From Ectobacillus polymachus (GTDB lineage: Bacteria; Bacillota; Bacilli; Bacillales; Bacillaceae_G): a stretch of 64,000 nt of DNA. Of the stretch, positions 53,949 to 63,189 are shown in pieces. The first letter of the stretch is position 1. Every line of letters begins with the position of its first letter. The translations under genes were made by a program, and so were the position numbers. A model generated the notes under the pieces. It made no database searches and had not been told where the DNA came from. It worked only from the letters and a program-made list of their open reading frames with translations. The DNA lies in the NCBI RefSeq assembly GCF_048159605.1, contig NZ_JBLREB010000001.1, forward strand, positions 1,116,001 to 1,180,000, given 5' to 3'.

Positions 53949-54014
53949 TCGAGTCCCCCCTAAAACTACTACTACATTGTATGAAGGGATGGACAAGAAA
54001 AGACTAAGTTTTCA

Positions 54015-54608
54015 TTACCGAAGCGGTAAGGTAAGATGCTTTTCACGGATACAGAGTGCATATGCAATGAAAATAGAAAGAATAGTTAGCCAAAATGTTG
54101 CATAACCAATCGGTTGATAGTACTGATCCAAAATGCCGTACTGCGGCATTTGTTTATATACATAATCAATAATTACGTCATGCAATACCCATATAGAAGC
54201 AACAGCAAGATGCCATTTTTTTATGCGATAAAATGGTGCATACAGAAGACCTTCAATTGCCATTGCACCATGAGAAAACATTAGCATATAGCCTGTCCAA
54301 TCGAGGTCACCCGTAACAAATAAATAAAGTAAGTTCATCCCAACCGCCCAAACACCATACTTAAACAGTGTAACAATTGCTAACGCTTCAAAAAATCCCC
54401 AATTTTTATTCATTAAAAATCCTAGTAAAACGATAACGAAGAATAAACTTGCCGTTGGACTATCTGGTACAAATAAAAGAAATTGTGGAGGTGTTTCAAC
54501 GAGCTGGTACTGGTACCAAATGTAGCCGTAAATTGTTCCTAATAGATTGATAATAAAGAGTAGCCATAAGAATGTGCGATCACGTAAAATTTGATAGAAA
54601 AATGCCAA
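54015..54608 (-). CDS. ypjA: YpjA-like membrane protein (DUF1405)
   Basis: A 197-residue protein with about six hydrophobic segments (LLFIINLLGTIYGYIWYQYQL; FFVIVLLGFLMNKNWGFFEA). DUF1405 proteins are Bacillus and archaeal membrane proteins of unknown function. It lies downstream of qcrC, separated by a terminator, and upstream of ypjB as in B. subtilis. Confidence 0.85.
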   Translation of the reverse strand: MAFFYQILRDRTFLWLLFIINLLGTIYGYIWYQYQLVETPPQFLLFVPDSPTASLFFVIVLLGFLMNKNWGFFEALAIVTLFKYGVWAVGMNLLYLFVTGDLDWTGYMLMFSHGAMAIEGLLYAPFYRIKKWHLAVASIWVLHDVIIDYVYKQMPQYGILDQYYQPIGYATFWLTILSIFIAYALCIREKHLTLPLR

Positions 54609-54694
54609 TTTCTTTCCCCCTAGTTTCTATAGTTTCCAAAATTATCTTTATTATATCATGACCGTATGATGGAACATTATTACCTAAAAGGAAA

Positions 54695-54736
54695 GAAAAA
54701 AAATAGACCGTTATAGCAAGCCATTTCGCTACGGTC
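54695..54736 (-). terminator. Terminator of qcrABC
   Basis: On the minus strand GACCGTAGC pairs with GCTATAACGGTC, followed by TATTTTTTTT. Confidence 0.75.
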
Positions 54737-54782
54737 ACTTTGAAAACCCTCAATTTGTTTTACTTCTCAATCATTATTTTTA

Positions 54783-55550
54783 TTACTTTTTGTTATATTG
54801 CGAAATGAATTCAGCCACCTTTTTCAACTCTTCATCGCTTCCCTTAAACACACCTTTTGGCATGTTTCCTTTTCCTTCTCTTGCAATAGTCGAAATTTCT
54901 TCTGGCTTTAATGTTAGATTTTGCAATGTAGGAGCAGCTGCTCCGCCTTGTAAGTTATCACCGTGACAGGTTAAACATGTATTAGCTTGCATAAGCTTAT
55001 AACCATCTGCATTCTTATCAACCTCGACTGTTTTTATAATTGCTCCTTGTTTTTTCGCCGCCTCCCAATCATGATTTGCGACCGATTCATACGTTAAAAA
55101 AACAATTGCGGCTAAAGCTAGCAGCATAAATCCTGTTGCTAAAGGTCGCTTATGGGGCCTGCGTTCGCTTCCTCGATCAATAAATGGCGCTAACAATAAA
55201 GCCCCGCCTGCAATTCCTGGTATGATAAAGGCTCCTATAATCGTATAGGGACCTGAAGCATACGAATATTTTAATAGCTGATATAAAAATAAGAAATACC
55301 AATCTGGTAGTGGTATGTAGCTTGTATCTGTAGGATCAGCTGCTCTCTCTAGCGGTGACGGATGTGCAGCGGTTAAACATAAAAAACCTACCAAAAATAC
55401 TGCGCCTACCATCCATTCTTTTAAGAGAAAATTCGGCCAGAATGCTTCTGTCTTTCCCGGATACTCTGAATAATCTTTTGGTAAATTCGGCTTTCGTTCA
55501 GCAGACACGCGCGAATCTCCAACAAACTTCATCCCTTTGCCGCGATGCAT
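54783..55550 (-). CDS. qcrC: Menaquinol:cytochrome c reductase cytochrome b/c subunit
   Basis: A 255-residue fusion typical of Bacillus: an N-terminal subunit IV-like part with three helices (LLKEWMVGAVFLVGFLCLTA; PLPDWYFLFLYQLLKY) and a C-terminal cytochrome c domain with heme motif CLTCH and a distal Met in GKGNMPKGVF. Part of the bc-type complex that passes electrons from menaquinol to cytochrome c. Confidence 0.95.
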   Translation of the reverse strand: MHRGKGMKFVGDSRVSAERKPNLPKDYSEYPGKTEAFWPNFLLKEWMVGAVFLVGFLCLTAAHPSPLERAADPTDTSYIPLPDWYFLFLYQLLKYSYASGPYTIIGAFIIPGIAGGALLLAPFIDRGSERRPHKRPLATGFMLLALAAIVFLTYESVANHDWEAAKKQGAIIKTVEVDKNADGYKLMQANTCLTCHGDNLQGGAAAPTLQNLTLKPEEISTIAREGKGNMPKGVFKGSDEELKKVAEFISQYNKK

Positions 55551-55584
55551 AATCTCCCTCCCCTATGTACGATCTCATTCGCTC

Positions 55585-56259
55585 TTATAGCGGACCCGAA
55601 ATCCCTTGCTTTCGAATAATTAAAAAATGAGCTCCCATTAGACCAAGCAATAATCCAGGTAAGAAGAAAACATGAATGGCAAAAAAGCGTGTTAAGGTTT
55701 GTGCCCCTACAATTTCAGAATGACCGGCCAGCAAGGTTTTGACATACGGTCCGATTAAAGGCGTTTGCTCTGCAATTTGCAGGCCGACCTTTGTTGCAAA
55801 AAGTGCCTTCATATCCATAGGAAGTAAGTATCCTGTAAAACCTAAACCCATCATAATACCGAAAATAAGAACGCCTACAATCCAATTTAGTTCCCTAGGC
55901 TTTTTATAGGCTCCTTGAAAAAAGACGCGAAGCGTATGCAAGAACATCATAACAATGACTAAACTTGCCCCCCAGTGATGCAGCCCCCGAACAATTTGTC
56001 CGTATGCAACTTCATTTTGTAAGTAATAGACGGATTCCCAGGCATTTTTAATATCCGGAACATAATACATCGTTAAAAACATGCCGGAGAGAATTTGAAT
56101 AACGGTGATGAAGAAGGTAAGACCGCCAAAGCAGTATACAAATGCAGAAAAGTGATGAGCGGGATTTACATGCTCCGGTACCTCATGATCTGCAATATCG
56201 CGCCATAGAGGACTTACATCTAATCGTTCATCCACCCACTCATAAATCTTACTTAGCAT
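55585..56259 (-). CDS. qcrB: Menaquinol:cytochrome c reductase cytochrome b subunit
   Basis: A 224-residue b6-type cytochrome with four helices and heme His pairs (HHWGASLVIVMMFLHTLRVF; HVFFLPGLLL). Cys43 in AFVYCFGG is the residue that binds an extra covalent heme in Bacillus and cyanobacteria. It overlaps qcrA by 11 bases. Confidence 0.96.
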   Translation of the reverse strand: MLSKIYEWVDERLDVSPLWRDIADHEVPEHVNPAHHFSAFVYCFGGLTFFITVIQILSGMFLTMYYVPDIKNAWESVYYLQNEVAYGQIVRGLHHWGASLVIVMMFLHTLRVFFQGAYKKPRELNWIVGVLIFGIMMGLGFTGYLLPMDMKALFATKVGLQIAEQTPLIGPYVKTLLAGHSEIVGAQTLTRFFAIHVFFLPGLLLGLMGAHFLIIRKQGISGPL

Positions 56260-56770
56260 TTATCCCACCTCCACGAGCTTTTGTCTTTCCTACATACAAT
56301 GTCCCGTCCTTTACTGTATAATCAAACAAATCTAACGGTGCTAAGGGCGGAGTACCCGGAATATTTGTTCCATCTATTTCATATCTGCCACCATGACATG
56401 GACAGAAGTATTGATTCGGATGCCCTTTATCAGCATTCCAATTTACCGTACAGCCTAAATGCTTACAAACAGGTGACAAAGGAACAATGTCTCCGCTTTC
56501 ATTTTTGTATACCCAAGCAGATTTCGGCTCATCTGACTTATACCATGCATCCACTTGCTTTACTTTAAAATCAAAGCGCTTTGGCTCGTTTGTAATGTCA
56601 GAAATTCTAGCAATGGCAACCATGTCTGTTTTGGCCTCTGGCTTTAAGACTGGGTCTAGGGCTGCTCTAACCATAGGTGTCAACATACTAGCTGCCATAA
56701 ATCCACCTACTCCTGTAAGCGTATATGTAAGAAACTGGCGACGAGTAACCTTCCGTTCATTTTCACTCAT
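56249..56770 (-). CDS. qcrA: Menaquinol:cytochrome c reductase Rieske iron-sulfur subunit
   Basis: A 173-residue Rieske protein. Twin-arginine signal/anchor KVTRRQFLTYTLTGVGGFMA; 2Fe-2S ligands in CKHLGCTVNW and CPCHGGRYEIDG. First gene of the qcrABC operon. The ypiF gene, found between ypiB and qcrA in B. subtilis, is not present. Confidence 0.96.
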   Translation of the reverse strand: MSENERKVTRRQFLTYTLTGVGGFMAASMLTPMVRAALDPVLKPEAKTDMVAIARISDITNEPKRFDFKVKQVDAWYKSDEPKSAWVYKNESGDIVPLSPVCKHLGCTVNWNADKGHPNQYFCPCHGGRYEIDGTNIPGTPPLAPLDLFDYTVKDGTLYVGKTKARGGGINAK

Positions 56771-56964
56771 AGAAACCCCCCCTGCGTTTTACAAAATACG
56801 TTTGTATGATAAGAAAACACATTAGTCCCTATACGGTTTTGAAGTTACATGGGTTAATCTTTTAATGAAAGGTACATAGATGAAGTGGTAGGTGAAGGAT
56901 AGTAGTGGTTTGTAAAATTTCATATGCATCAGCGGAAATGTTTCCACTGATGCCATTTTTATGG

Positions 56965-57501
56965 TTATAATTCTTTTAGCTGCTCTGTTAGTTTTTCAAA
57001 AGCAGAACGATCTTGCTTATCAAGAGCCTCATCGATTTGCTTTAGCAAGTTCTCACGGGCAAAACTGTAGATACTTTCTTCTAAAAATCGTTCAGCTAAT
57101 AACCGGTCTTTTTCATTTACTTCCATACTTTTCGGCAGATACGGATTTTCCTCTAATACAGCTACATAGTTGGAATTTTGAAAAGACGATTTGAAATTTA
57201 GCTGAATGTAAATATCCTCGTCTCGGTTAAGACGTATGTCATGAAATGATTTTTCAGCATCTGTTGTCATGACATTTTGTTTGTAAAAGCAAAATGGGGT
57301 TTCCTTTACACAACTTGTTGACATTACAATACCTCTAGGACAATACTTAGCATGTTCAACAAAGTGTACCTTCTGCATCAACTGATCATGGCTCATTAAA
57401 TAATTTAGAATCCAAACACATTCTCGCTGCTTCAGCTGGTAGTTACCTAAAAACCATTTGACAAAATCTTTTTTCTCATTCACAGAAACAGGGGTATTCA
57501 T
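56965..57501 (-). CDS. ypiB: YpiB/ReoY, UPF0302 protein
   Basis: A 178-residue protein of the UPF0302 family (DFVKWFLGNYQLKQRECVWILNYLMSHDQLM). The homologue (ReoY in Listeria) works with the ClpCP protease to degrade MurA and so limits cell-wall synthesis; YpiA, encoded next to it, is linked to the same process in B. subtilis. The ATG follows GGAGGGTTGA. Confidence 0.92.
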   Translation of the reverse strand: MNTPVSVNEKKDFVKWFLGNYQLKQRECVWILNYLMSHDQLMQKVHFVEHAKYCPRGIVMSTSCVKETPFCFYKQNVMTTDAEKSFHDIRLNRDEDIYIQLNFKSSFQNSNYVAVLEENPYLPKSMEVNEKDRLLAERFLEESIYSFARENLLKQIDEALDKQDRSAFEKLTEQLKEL

Positions 57502-57576
57502 CTCGTATCAACCCTCCTCTGTCCTTGTTTTGTTTATTTAGTAAAATTCAAGAAACATGTTCTCGTTTCCTTCTCA

Positions 57577-58839
57577 TCACTGAAAATCCTCTAAATTAAA
57601 TAATAATTCCTCGATGTGCGTTTGTGTCGGATCTAAATCTAACAGCCTTTTGAATACATCCCTCGCTTCTTGTCTTAACCCTTCTTCCAATAAGAAATGG
57701 CCATATTCTTCAAGGAAGGTGAAGTTATCTTTAAAAGAAGTATATGCTTCACGGTAATGATTTAATGCATCTGAATACTGTTCTAACTGTTTCTTTGCAA
57801 AAGCTAAATCCCATGTCAACTGCGGGTCATCTTCTCCATTTTCCATGGCGATAGTAATGGCAGTAATAATTTCTTCATACTTTTCGTCATGCTTTAAAAT
57901 ATGAATGTATTTTAATACTGCTTCCAGATGACCAGGGTCAAGCGCAAGTGCTTCGAGTAGCGCAGTTTGTGCTTCGTCCATGAACCCAAGTCTTGCAGCA
58001 GCTTCCGCTAGCTTAATATGATATCCAACCGAATAGGAATCTGTTTTTAATCCTTCTTTTAGCGTATCATAACACTCCTGCATCATGCCTTCTTCTTCAT
58101 AGCAATCTGCTAAATATTCATGTAAAGAAGTATAGTGTGGATCCAATTCTTTTAGTTCTAAAAATACAGGAATAGCACGCTGATACATACCTGCTTGATA
58201 CAAAGTGAAAGCATGACCAAAAAGTGTATGAATATCTTTATGTGATTCAAGACCGCGTTCGTAATACGGAATGGCTTCCTCCCACTGTCCAAGTGAGCTA
58301 AGGGCCTCCGCAAGTCGCAAAGGAATAGATACGCCACCAATTTCATTTTGCTCTGTTAGTAATTCTTCATAGTAAGGTACAGCCTTTACAAAGTCTCCTT
58401 GACTGCTGTAGAACTCACCTAGACCGAATAAAATAATAGGTTCATCTGGTAATTCTTCATGCGCTAATAGTAATTTTTGTTCAGCTACTTCATCCAAACC
58501 TTGTGCTTGGTATAAATCAGCTAACAGCAATAACCCTTGTACATATAAATCGTCATCTCGTTTGATATCATTTAGGATCTCAATCGCTTCATCTTCTCTA
58601 TCAAAGTCAAGATATAGCTCAGCTAGAAAAAGTGTTAATTCACTTTCTTCTGGATAAAGTGTACTTAAATCTTCCATAATGACGAGTGCTTGTTCTAGAA
58701 AACCAAGTGTATGATAATAGCGTGCGGCTTCGTACTTTTCTTCATCAGTACCATGGTCGGTTACCTGTTTTAATAATTGTAATCCTTCCTCTGTTCTTCC
58801 TTGTTCAATACACCCAACTGCTTCTTGTAACGTATTCAT
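57577..58839 (-). CDS. ypiA: YpiA, TPR-repeat protein
   Basis: A 420-residue cytoplasmic protein made almost entirely of tetratricopeptide-like helix pairs (for example YEAARYYHTLGFLEQALVIME; AVPYYEELLTEQNEIGG; YSDALNHYREAYTSF). It lies upstream of ypiB in one transcript. In B. subtilis it is reported to take part with YpiB in MurAA turnover by ClpCP; it probably acts as a scaffold. Confidence 0.9.
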   Translation of the reverse strand: MNTLQEAVGCIEQGRTEEGLQLLKQVTDHGTDEEKYEAARYYHTLGFLEQALVIMEDLSTLYPEESELTLFLAELYLDFDREDEAIEILNDIKRDDDLYVQGLLLLADLYQAQGLDEVAEQKLLLAHEELPDEPIILFGLGEFYSSQGDFVKAVPYYEELLTEQNEIGGVSIPLRLAEALSSLGQWEEAIPYYERGLESHKDIHTLFGHAFTLYQAGMYQRAIPVFLELKELDPHYTSLHEYLADCYEEEGMMQECYDTLKEGLKTDSYSVGYHIKLAEAAARLGFMDEAQTALLEALALDPGHLEAVLKYIHILKHDEKYEEIITAITIAMENGEDDPQLTWDLAFAKKQLEQYSDALNHYREAYTSFKDNFTFLEEYGHFLLEEGLRQEARDVFKRLLDLDPTQTHIEELLFNLEDFQ

Positions 58840-58951
58840 TAATTTTGACTCCTTTATTTTATACTTCTATTGTCTCATTGTAACTTTCAATGTGCAAATT
58901 TTTGCGAAGCTTACCTCTTCATATTTCTGCGGGGATGATGACATATCAAGC

Positions 58952-58986
58952 AAAAAGAATCTCCTCTTAGTGAGAAGATTCTTTTT
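58952..58986. terminator. Terminator between hisC and ypiA
   Basis: AAAAAGAATCTCCTC / GAGAAGATTCTTTTT hairpin, T-rich in both directions. Confidence 0.85.
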
Positions 58987-59048
58987 CACAGATGTGGTCA
59001 TACATTCCATACCCCGATCATGCTGAATGAACAAACGGCTAGAAATAA

Positions 59049-60152
59049 TTAGGAACGTTCTTCTACTTTCTCTTCTTCTAGCACTTTTTGTAGTACGTTC
59101 AATAGGGCTTCGTTATCCTCTTTTTTTCCAATCGTCACACGAATGCCGGTTGGTAAACCAAGTCCTGCTCCAGAGCGAACAATATAGCCTTCTTCAAGTA
59201 AACGTCCAAAAACTTTATTCCCATCTCCAACTTCCATGAAAATAAAATTCGCTTGCGAAGAATAATACGTTATTCCGTTCGCATCACAGAAATCATAATA
59301 CTGCTGAAGACCTTCTCTATTGTTCTTGATACAAGCTTCAAGAAATTGGGTATCTTCAAGTGCAGCAATTGCTGCGCTTTGCGCTAAAGTAGATGTATTG
59401 AATGGCAGTCTTGATGGTTCAATTTGTTGAATGAGTTCAGCACGACCAACAGCATATCCAATTCGTAATGCAGCTAAACCAAAAGCCTTCGAAAATGTAT
59501 GTAGCATGACTACATTTTCATATTCCTCTACTAAAGCAACTGAATTTGGAAAATCAGATGCAGTTACATACTCACCATAGGCTTCATCTAAAATTACGAG
59601 TGCTGTTTTAGGTACACGATCTAGGAAGGAACGAAGCGTCTCCTCGTTAATATAGGTTCCTGTTGGATTATTTGGGTTACAAATCCATACCAATTTCGTT
59701 TTTTCATCGATTCGCGCTAGCATGCCCTCTAAATCATGTGTTCCATTCAGTAACGGAACTTCCCTTATTTCTGCTTTTTCAATTACAGCATGATGATGAT
59801 ATTCAGAAAATGTCGGCTTTGCCATTACAACATTTGTTTCTTCGTTAAGAAAAGCACGGCTTAGAATTTGAATCACTTCATCTAGACCGCTTCCGAAGAG
59901 AATTTGATCGCCATTTACCCCTAAATGATTGGCAATCTTATGACGAAGTTCGTAGGCTGAACCGTCTGGATAGAGCGCAAATTTATCTTGTAACGATTGA
60001 ATTGCTTCCATGACTTTCGGGGAACTACCGAATGGATTTTCATTGGAAGCTAATTTAATAATTTTTGACAATCCATATTCTCGTTTTACTTCATCAATGG
60101 TTTTTCCTGGGGAATATGCTTTTAACCCAAGTAGTTGTTCTTTTACCTTCAT
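59049..60152 (-). CDS. hisC: Histidinol-phosphate (or aromatic) aminotransferase
   Basis: A 367-residue fold-type I PLP enzyme with NPNNPTGTYI, VILDEAYGEYV and PLP-Lys motif FSKAFGLAALRIGY. In Bacillus the hisC gene near aro genes also serves tyrosine and phenylalanine transamination. The start MKVKEQLLGL at 60152 is chosen from GTGAGGAG spacing. Here tyrA and aroE do not follow it; the next gene is ypiA. Confidence 0.9.
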   Translation of the reverse strand: MKVKEQLLGLKAYSPGKTIDEVKREYGLSKIIKLASNENPFGSSPKVMEAIQSLQDKFALYPDGSAYELRHKIANHLGVNGDQILFGSGLDEVIQILSRAFLNEETNVVMAKPTFSEYHHHAVIEKAEIREVPLLNGTHDLEGMLARIDEKTKLVWICNPNNPTGTYINEETLRSFLDRVPKTALVILDEAYGEYVTASDFPNSVALVEEYENVVMLHTFSKAFGLAALRIGYAVGRAELIQQIEPSRLPFNTSTLAQSAAIAALEDTQFLEACIKNNREGLQQYYDFCDANGITYYSSQANFIFMEVGDGNKVFGRLLEEGYIVRSGAGLGLPTGIRVTIGKKEDNEALLNVLQKVLEEEKVEERS

Positions 60153-60264
60153 TTTCATTCTCCTCACCACATTTAAATCTGTTTATATTAGCCGATTCTA
60201 TTCTTTATTAGTATACACATCAATCTATTAGAGCTATCCTTCAATCACAAGATAACCGTTCTTC

Positions 60265-61347
60265 TTACAACTGTGCATCTCGATCTATAAACTGATCAAG
60301 TACTCTGGATATCTCTTCATCTGAAACGGAAACAACTTCTACACTACCAACTTCCCGAAGTAGAACCATTCGTATCATACCAGCATTTGACTTTTTATCT
60401 AGCTTCATCTTTTGAATTAAGTTTTCTTTTGAAAGTTTCGGTATTTTTGGATACCCATAAGAGAAAAAGAAATTCTCTAATTGTTTATAATGCAAGTCTT
60501 TTTTATAAATTTGCTCACTAAGCATTATAGCAAAACGCATACCTATAGAAATTGCATCTCCATGAGTCATTTTGCCATATCCTAACTCTGATTCAATCGC
60601 ATGACCGAGAGTATGCCCAAAGTTTAAAAAGGCACGAATTCCCTTTTCGGTTTCATCTGCCGAAACAACTGATGCTTTCACACCAATTGCTACTTTTAAT
60701 GCATATTGCAGCTTTTCACCACGAAGTGCCGAAAGCGAAGGTACTTCATTTCGGAGCCATTCATAAAAATCATGGTCCCAAATTAGGGCATGCTTAATGA
60801 CTTCGGCAAAGCCAGAACGCCATTCCATTTCTGGTAGCGTTTCAAGAAAGGTAAGATTATACAAAACGGCTTCAGGCTGATGAAATGCACCAATCATATT
60901 TTTACCTAGTGGATGATTCACTGCTACTTTTCCACCTACTGCGCTATCATGGGCAAGAAGCGTTGTCGGTACTTGCACAAATCGAATACCACGCATAAAT
61001 GAAGCTGCTACAAATCCAGCTAAATCGCCAATCACTCCGCCACCAAGCGCAACAATAAGAGAATTACGATCTAATCGATGCTCAAGTGCAAACGTGATGA
61101 TATTATAATAGTTTTCGAATGATTTTTCCTTTTCACCGTTTGGTACCACATATGTATATACGGTCCCATCGATGCTTTGTTTTACTTGATCTAAATAAAG
61201 CGGTGCTATATTTTCATCTGTTACAATAAGACAGCTAGACACACTCGGTTTCATGTTATCAATAACATGATGAAGTTCGTCCAGAATGTGTTCACCTAGA
61301 AGTACAGGATACTGCTTGGATTTCGCTTTGATATGTACACATTCCAT
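60265..61347 (-). CDS. aroB: 3-dehydroquinate synthase
   Basis: A 360-residue NAD- and zinc-dependent enzyme of the shikimate pathway. NAD loop GGGVIGDLAGFVAASFMRG, metal ligands in AEVIKHALI and NFGHTLGHAIE are visible. The ATG at 61347 follows GAGGGGGAATT. It has its own promoter, since a terminator separates it from ndk, and a 5' leader of about 140 bases. Chorismate synthase (aroF), normally next to it in Bacillus, is absent. Confidence 0.95.
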   Translation of the reverse strand: MECVHIKAKSKQYPVLLGEHILDELHHVIDNMKPSVSSCLIVTDENIAPLYLDQVKQSIDGTVYTYVVPNGEKEKSFENYYNIITFALEHRLDRNSLIVALGGGVIGDLAGFVAASFMRGIRFVQVPTTLLAHDSAVGGKVAVNHPLGKNMIGAFHQPEAVLYNLTFLETLPEMEWRSGFAEVIKHALIWDHDFYEWLRNEVPSLSALRGEKLQYALKVAIGVKASVVSADETEKGIRAFLNFGHTLGHAIESELGYGKMTHGDAISIGMRFAIMLSEQIYKKDLHYKQLENFFFSYGYPKIPKLSKENLIQKMKLDKKSNAGMIRMVLLREVGSVEVVSVSDEEISRVLDQFIDRDAQL

Positions 61348-61494
61348 GGTAATTCCCCCTCGCATAGTACCTCTCTATCCCTTTCTTTGCAGCGAGATTT
61401 TCCTAATCCCGCATGTACGTCCAATGAGAGAGTTAGCACCATTTTCATAGATTCAGATAAAAAAACTAATTTTTCTTTACATTATTTATGTACC

Positions 61495-61523
61495 AATATA
61501 ACACATCTGTGCCCCTTTGATAA
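61495..61523 (-). promoter_or_regulatory. Promoter of aroB-hisC
   Basis: TTATCA, 17 bases, TATATT on the minus strand, between the ndk terminator and aroB. Confidence 0.55.
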
Positions 61524-61572
61524 GCATTCGATAACGAAAACTAATGCAGCGCTATGCTTTTCCACGTCAAAC

Positions 61573-61618
61573 TAAAAATAGACATAACACAGAATAATCT
61601 GCATCATGTCTATTTTTC
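61573..61618 (-). terminator. Terminator of ndk
   Basis: AAAAATAGACAT pairs with ATGTCTATTTTT, with inner GCAG/CTGT pairs, about 40 bases after the ndk stop codon. Confidence 0.85.
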
Positions 61619-61659
61619 TCAAATACTGTAAAGCGTTTTCAAATTATTTTAAGAAAAAA

Positions 61660-62106
61660 TTAATAAATCCATTGATTCACAATCTTAGTGTATTCTACTA
61701 ATTCTTCTTTATTAAAGAAAATACCGATTTCACGTTCAGCACTGGCAGGAGAATCAGAACCGTGAATGATGTTTTTACTAACTGTTACACCAAAGTCGCC
61801 ACGAATTGTACCTGGTAGAGCATCACTTGGATTTGTTTTCCCCATCATTTGACGAGCAGTTGCAATAACATTTTCACCTTCCCATACCATTGCAAATACA
61901 GGGCTAGATGTAATAAAACTTACTAACTCACCAAAGAAAGGACGTTCTTTATGTTCAGCGTAATGTAGTTCTGCTGTTTCTTTTGAAACTTGCATTAATT
62001 TTGCACCTACTAGTTGGAATCCTTTCCCTTCAAAACGAGAAACGATTTCACCAATAAGATTGCGTTGTACGCCATCAGGCTTGACCATTAGAAATGTTTT
62101 TTCCAT
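61660..62106 (-). CDS. ndk: Nucleoside diphosphate kinase
   Basis: A 148-residue enzyme with KTFLMVKPDGVQRNLIGEI at the N-terminus and the phosphohistidine motif NIIHGSDS. It balances NTP and dNTP pools. The ATG at 62106 follows AGGAGTG; the frame start four codons earlier is rejected. Confidence 0.97.
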   Translation of the reverse strand: MEKTFLMVKPDGVQRNLIGEIVSRFEGKGFQLVGAKLMQVSKETAELHYAEHKERPFFGELVSFITSSPVFAMVWEGENVIATARQMMGKTNPSDALPGTIRGDFGVTVSKNIIHGSDSPASAEREIGIFFNKEELVEYTKIVNQWIY

Positions 62107-62197
62107 TACCAGTTTCACTCCTATAAGTTATGTATTTGACCCAAAGAAAATAGTATCATTAGTTTGCCATTTTAGCAATAAATGACTATTATATAGA

Positions 62198-63160
62198 CTA
62201 AAATTTCCGTTTCCCAATATATTTTGCAACATTTTGCAATGCTGATTTCGCTTGGCTTTTTGGGAGTGGCCGAATAACTTGCAAGGCTTTTTTCAAATAC
62301 CGTTCACTAAAAGCAAAGGACTTTTCAATCGCATCACTTTCTTTAATGAGCTCAATAATTTTATTCATTTCTTCTTTGCTCATACCTTCATGAACCTGTA
62401 CAATTTTTTCTCGAAGTGATTCATCCTGCATCGCGATTAGAGCTGGGAGCGTAACATTCCCCTGTAATAAATCACCACCAGCTGGCTTACCTAAATCTTC
62501 CTCTGTTGAAACAAAGTCCAAAATGTCATCAATGATTTGATAAGACATGCCAACAAAGTATCCAAACCAATACAACCGATTCACAATATCACGACTTGCT
62601 CCCGAAGCAATTGCCCCAAGCTGACAACTTGCAGCAATAAGCAACGCTGTCTTTCGCTTAATCCGTCGTAAATAAATACGTAAATTTTGATTATAATCGT
62701 ATTTATCTCGTATTTGATCAATTTCTCCTACACAAACTTCCACAATGGTTTTCGAAAGTGCTATATGCGCTTCTGGCGTTTCAATATTAGTCATGCATTC
62801 AAGTGACTTTGCAAATAAATAGTCTCCTGTATACATGGCAACACGATCGCCCCATTTGGCATTTACCGTGGCACTTCCTCTTCTTAGAAGAGCAGCATCA
62901 ATAACATCATCATGAATAAGAGATGCCATATGAATGAGTTCGAGAGCTACAGCAACGTACTTTATCGTATCTAGCTTGTACGTGCCAAATTTGCCAGAAA
63001 GTAAAACAAAAACAGGCCGTATGCGTTTTCCACCTGCCCGAATTAACTGCAATGCCGCATCCTGAAGCATGTGCTGATCTGAAGACACGACAGCTTGCAT
63101 CTCTTGTTCAATTTTTTCAATATCCGATCGTAAAAAGGAGTACATAACTTGTAGCTTCAT
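62198..63160 (-). CDS. hepT: Heptaprenyl diphosphate synthase component II
   Basis: A 320-residue trans-prenyltransferase with both Asp-rich motifs: LIHDDVIDAALLRRG and QIIDDILDFVSTEEDLGKP. With HepS it makes the C35 side chain of menaquinone-7. The ATG at 63160 follows AAGGTGAAAGAT. Transcribed with menG and hepS. Confidence 0.95.
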   Translation of the reverse strand: MKLQVMYSFLRSDIEKIEQEMQAVVSSDQHMLQDAALQLIRAGGKRIRPVFVLLSGKFGTYKLDTIKYVAVALELIHMASLIHDDVIDAALLRRGSATVNAKWGDRVAMYTGDYLFAKSLECMTNIETPEAHIALSKTIVEVCVGEIDQIRDKYDYNQNLRIYLRRIKRKTALLIAASCQLGAIASGASRDIVNRLYWFGYFVGMSYQIIDDILDFVSTEEDLGKPAGGDLLQGNVTLPALIAMQDESLREKIVQVHEGMSKEEMNKIIELIKESDAIEKSFAFSERYLKKALQVIRPLPKSQAKSALQNVAKYIGKRKF

Positions 63161-63189
63161 ATCTTTCACCTTAACTTAGATTCTAATAA

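Noticed and set aside
61348..61470. Possible short upstream ORF in the aroB leader starting KMVLTLSLDVHAG
   Set aside because: It runs out of frame into aroB, has no clear ribosome site, and no control codons for aromatic amino acids, so an attenuator peptide is not supported.
61627..61642. cre-like sequence GTAAAGCGTTTTCA between ndk and aroB
   Set aside because: The first two bases of the motif do not match, and it lies upstream of the ndk terminator, not at a promoter.
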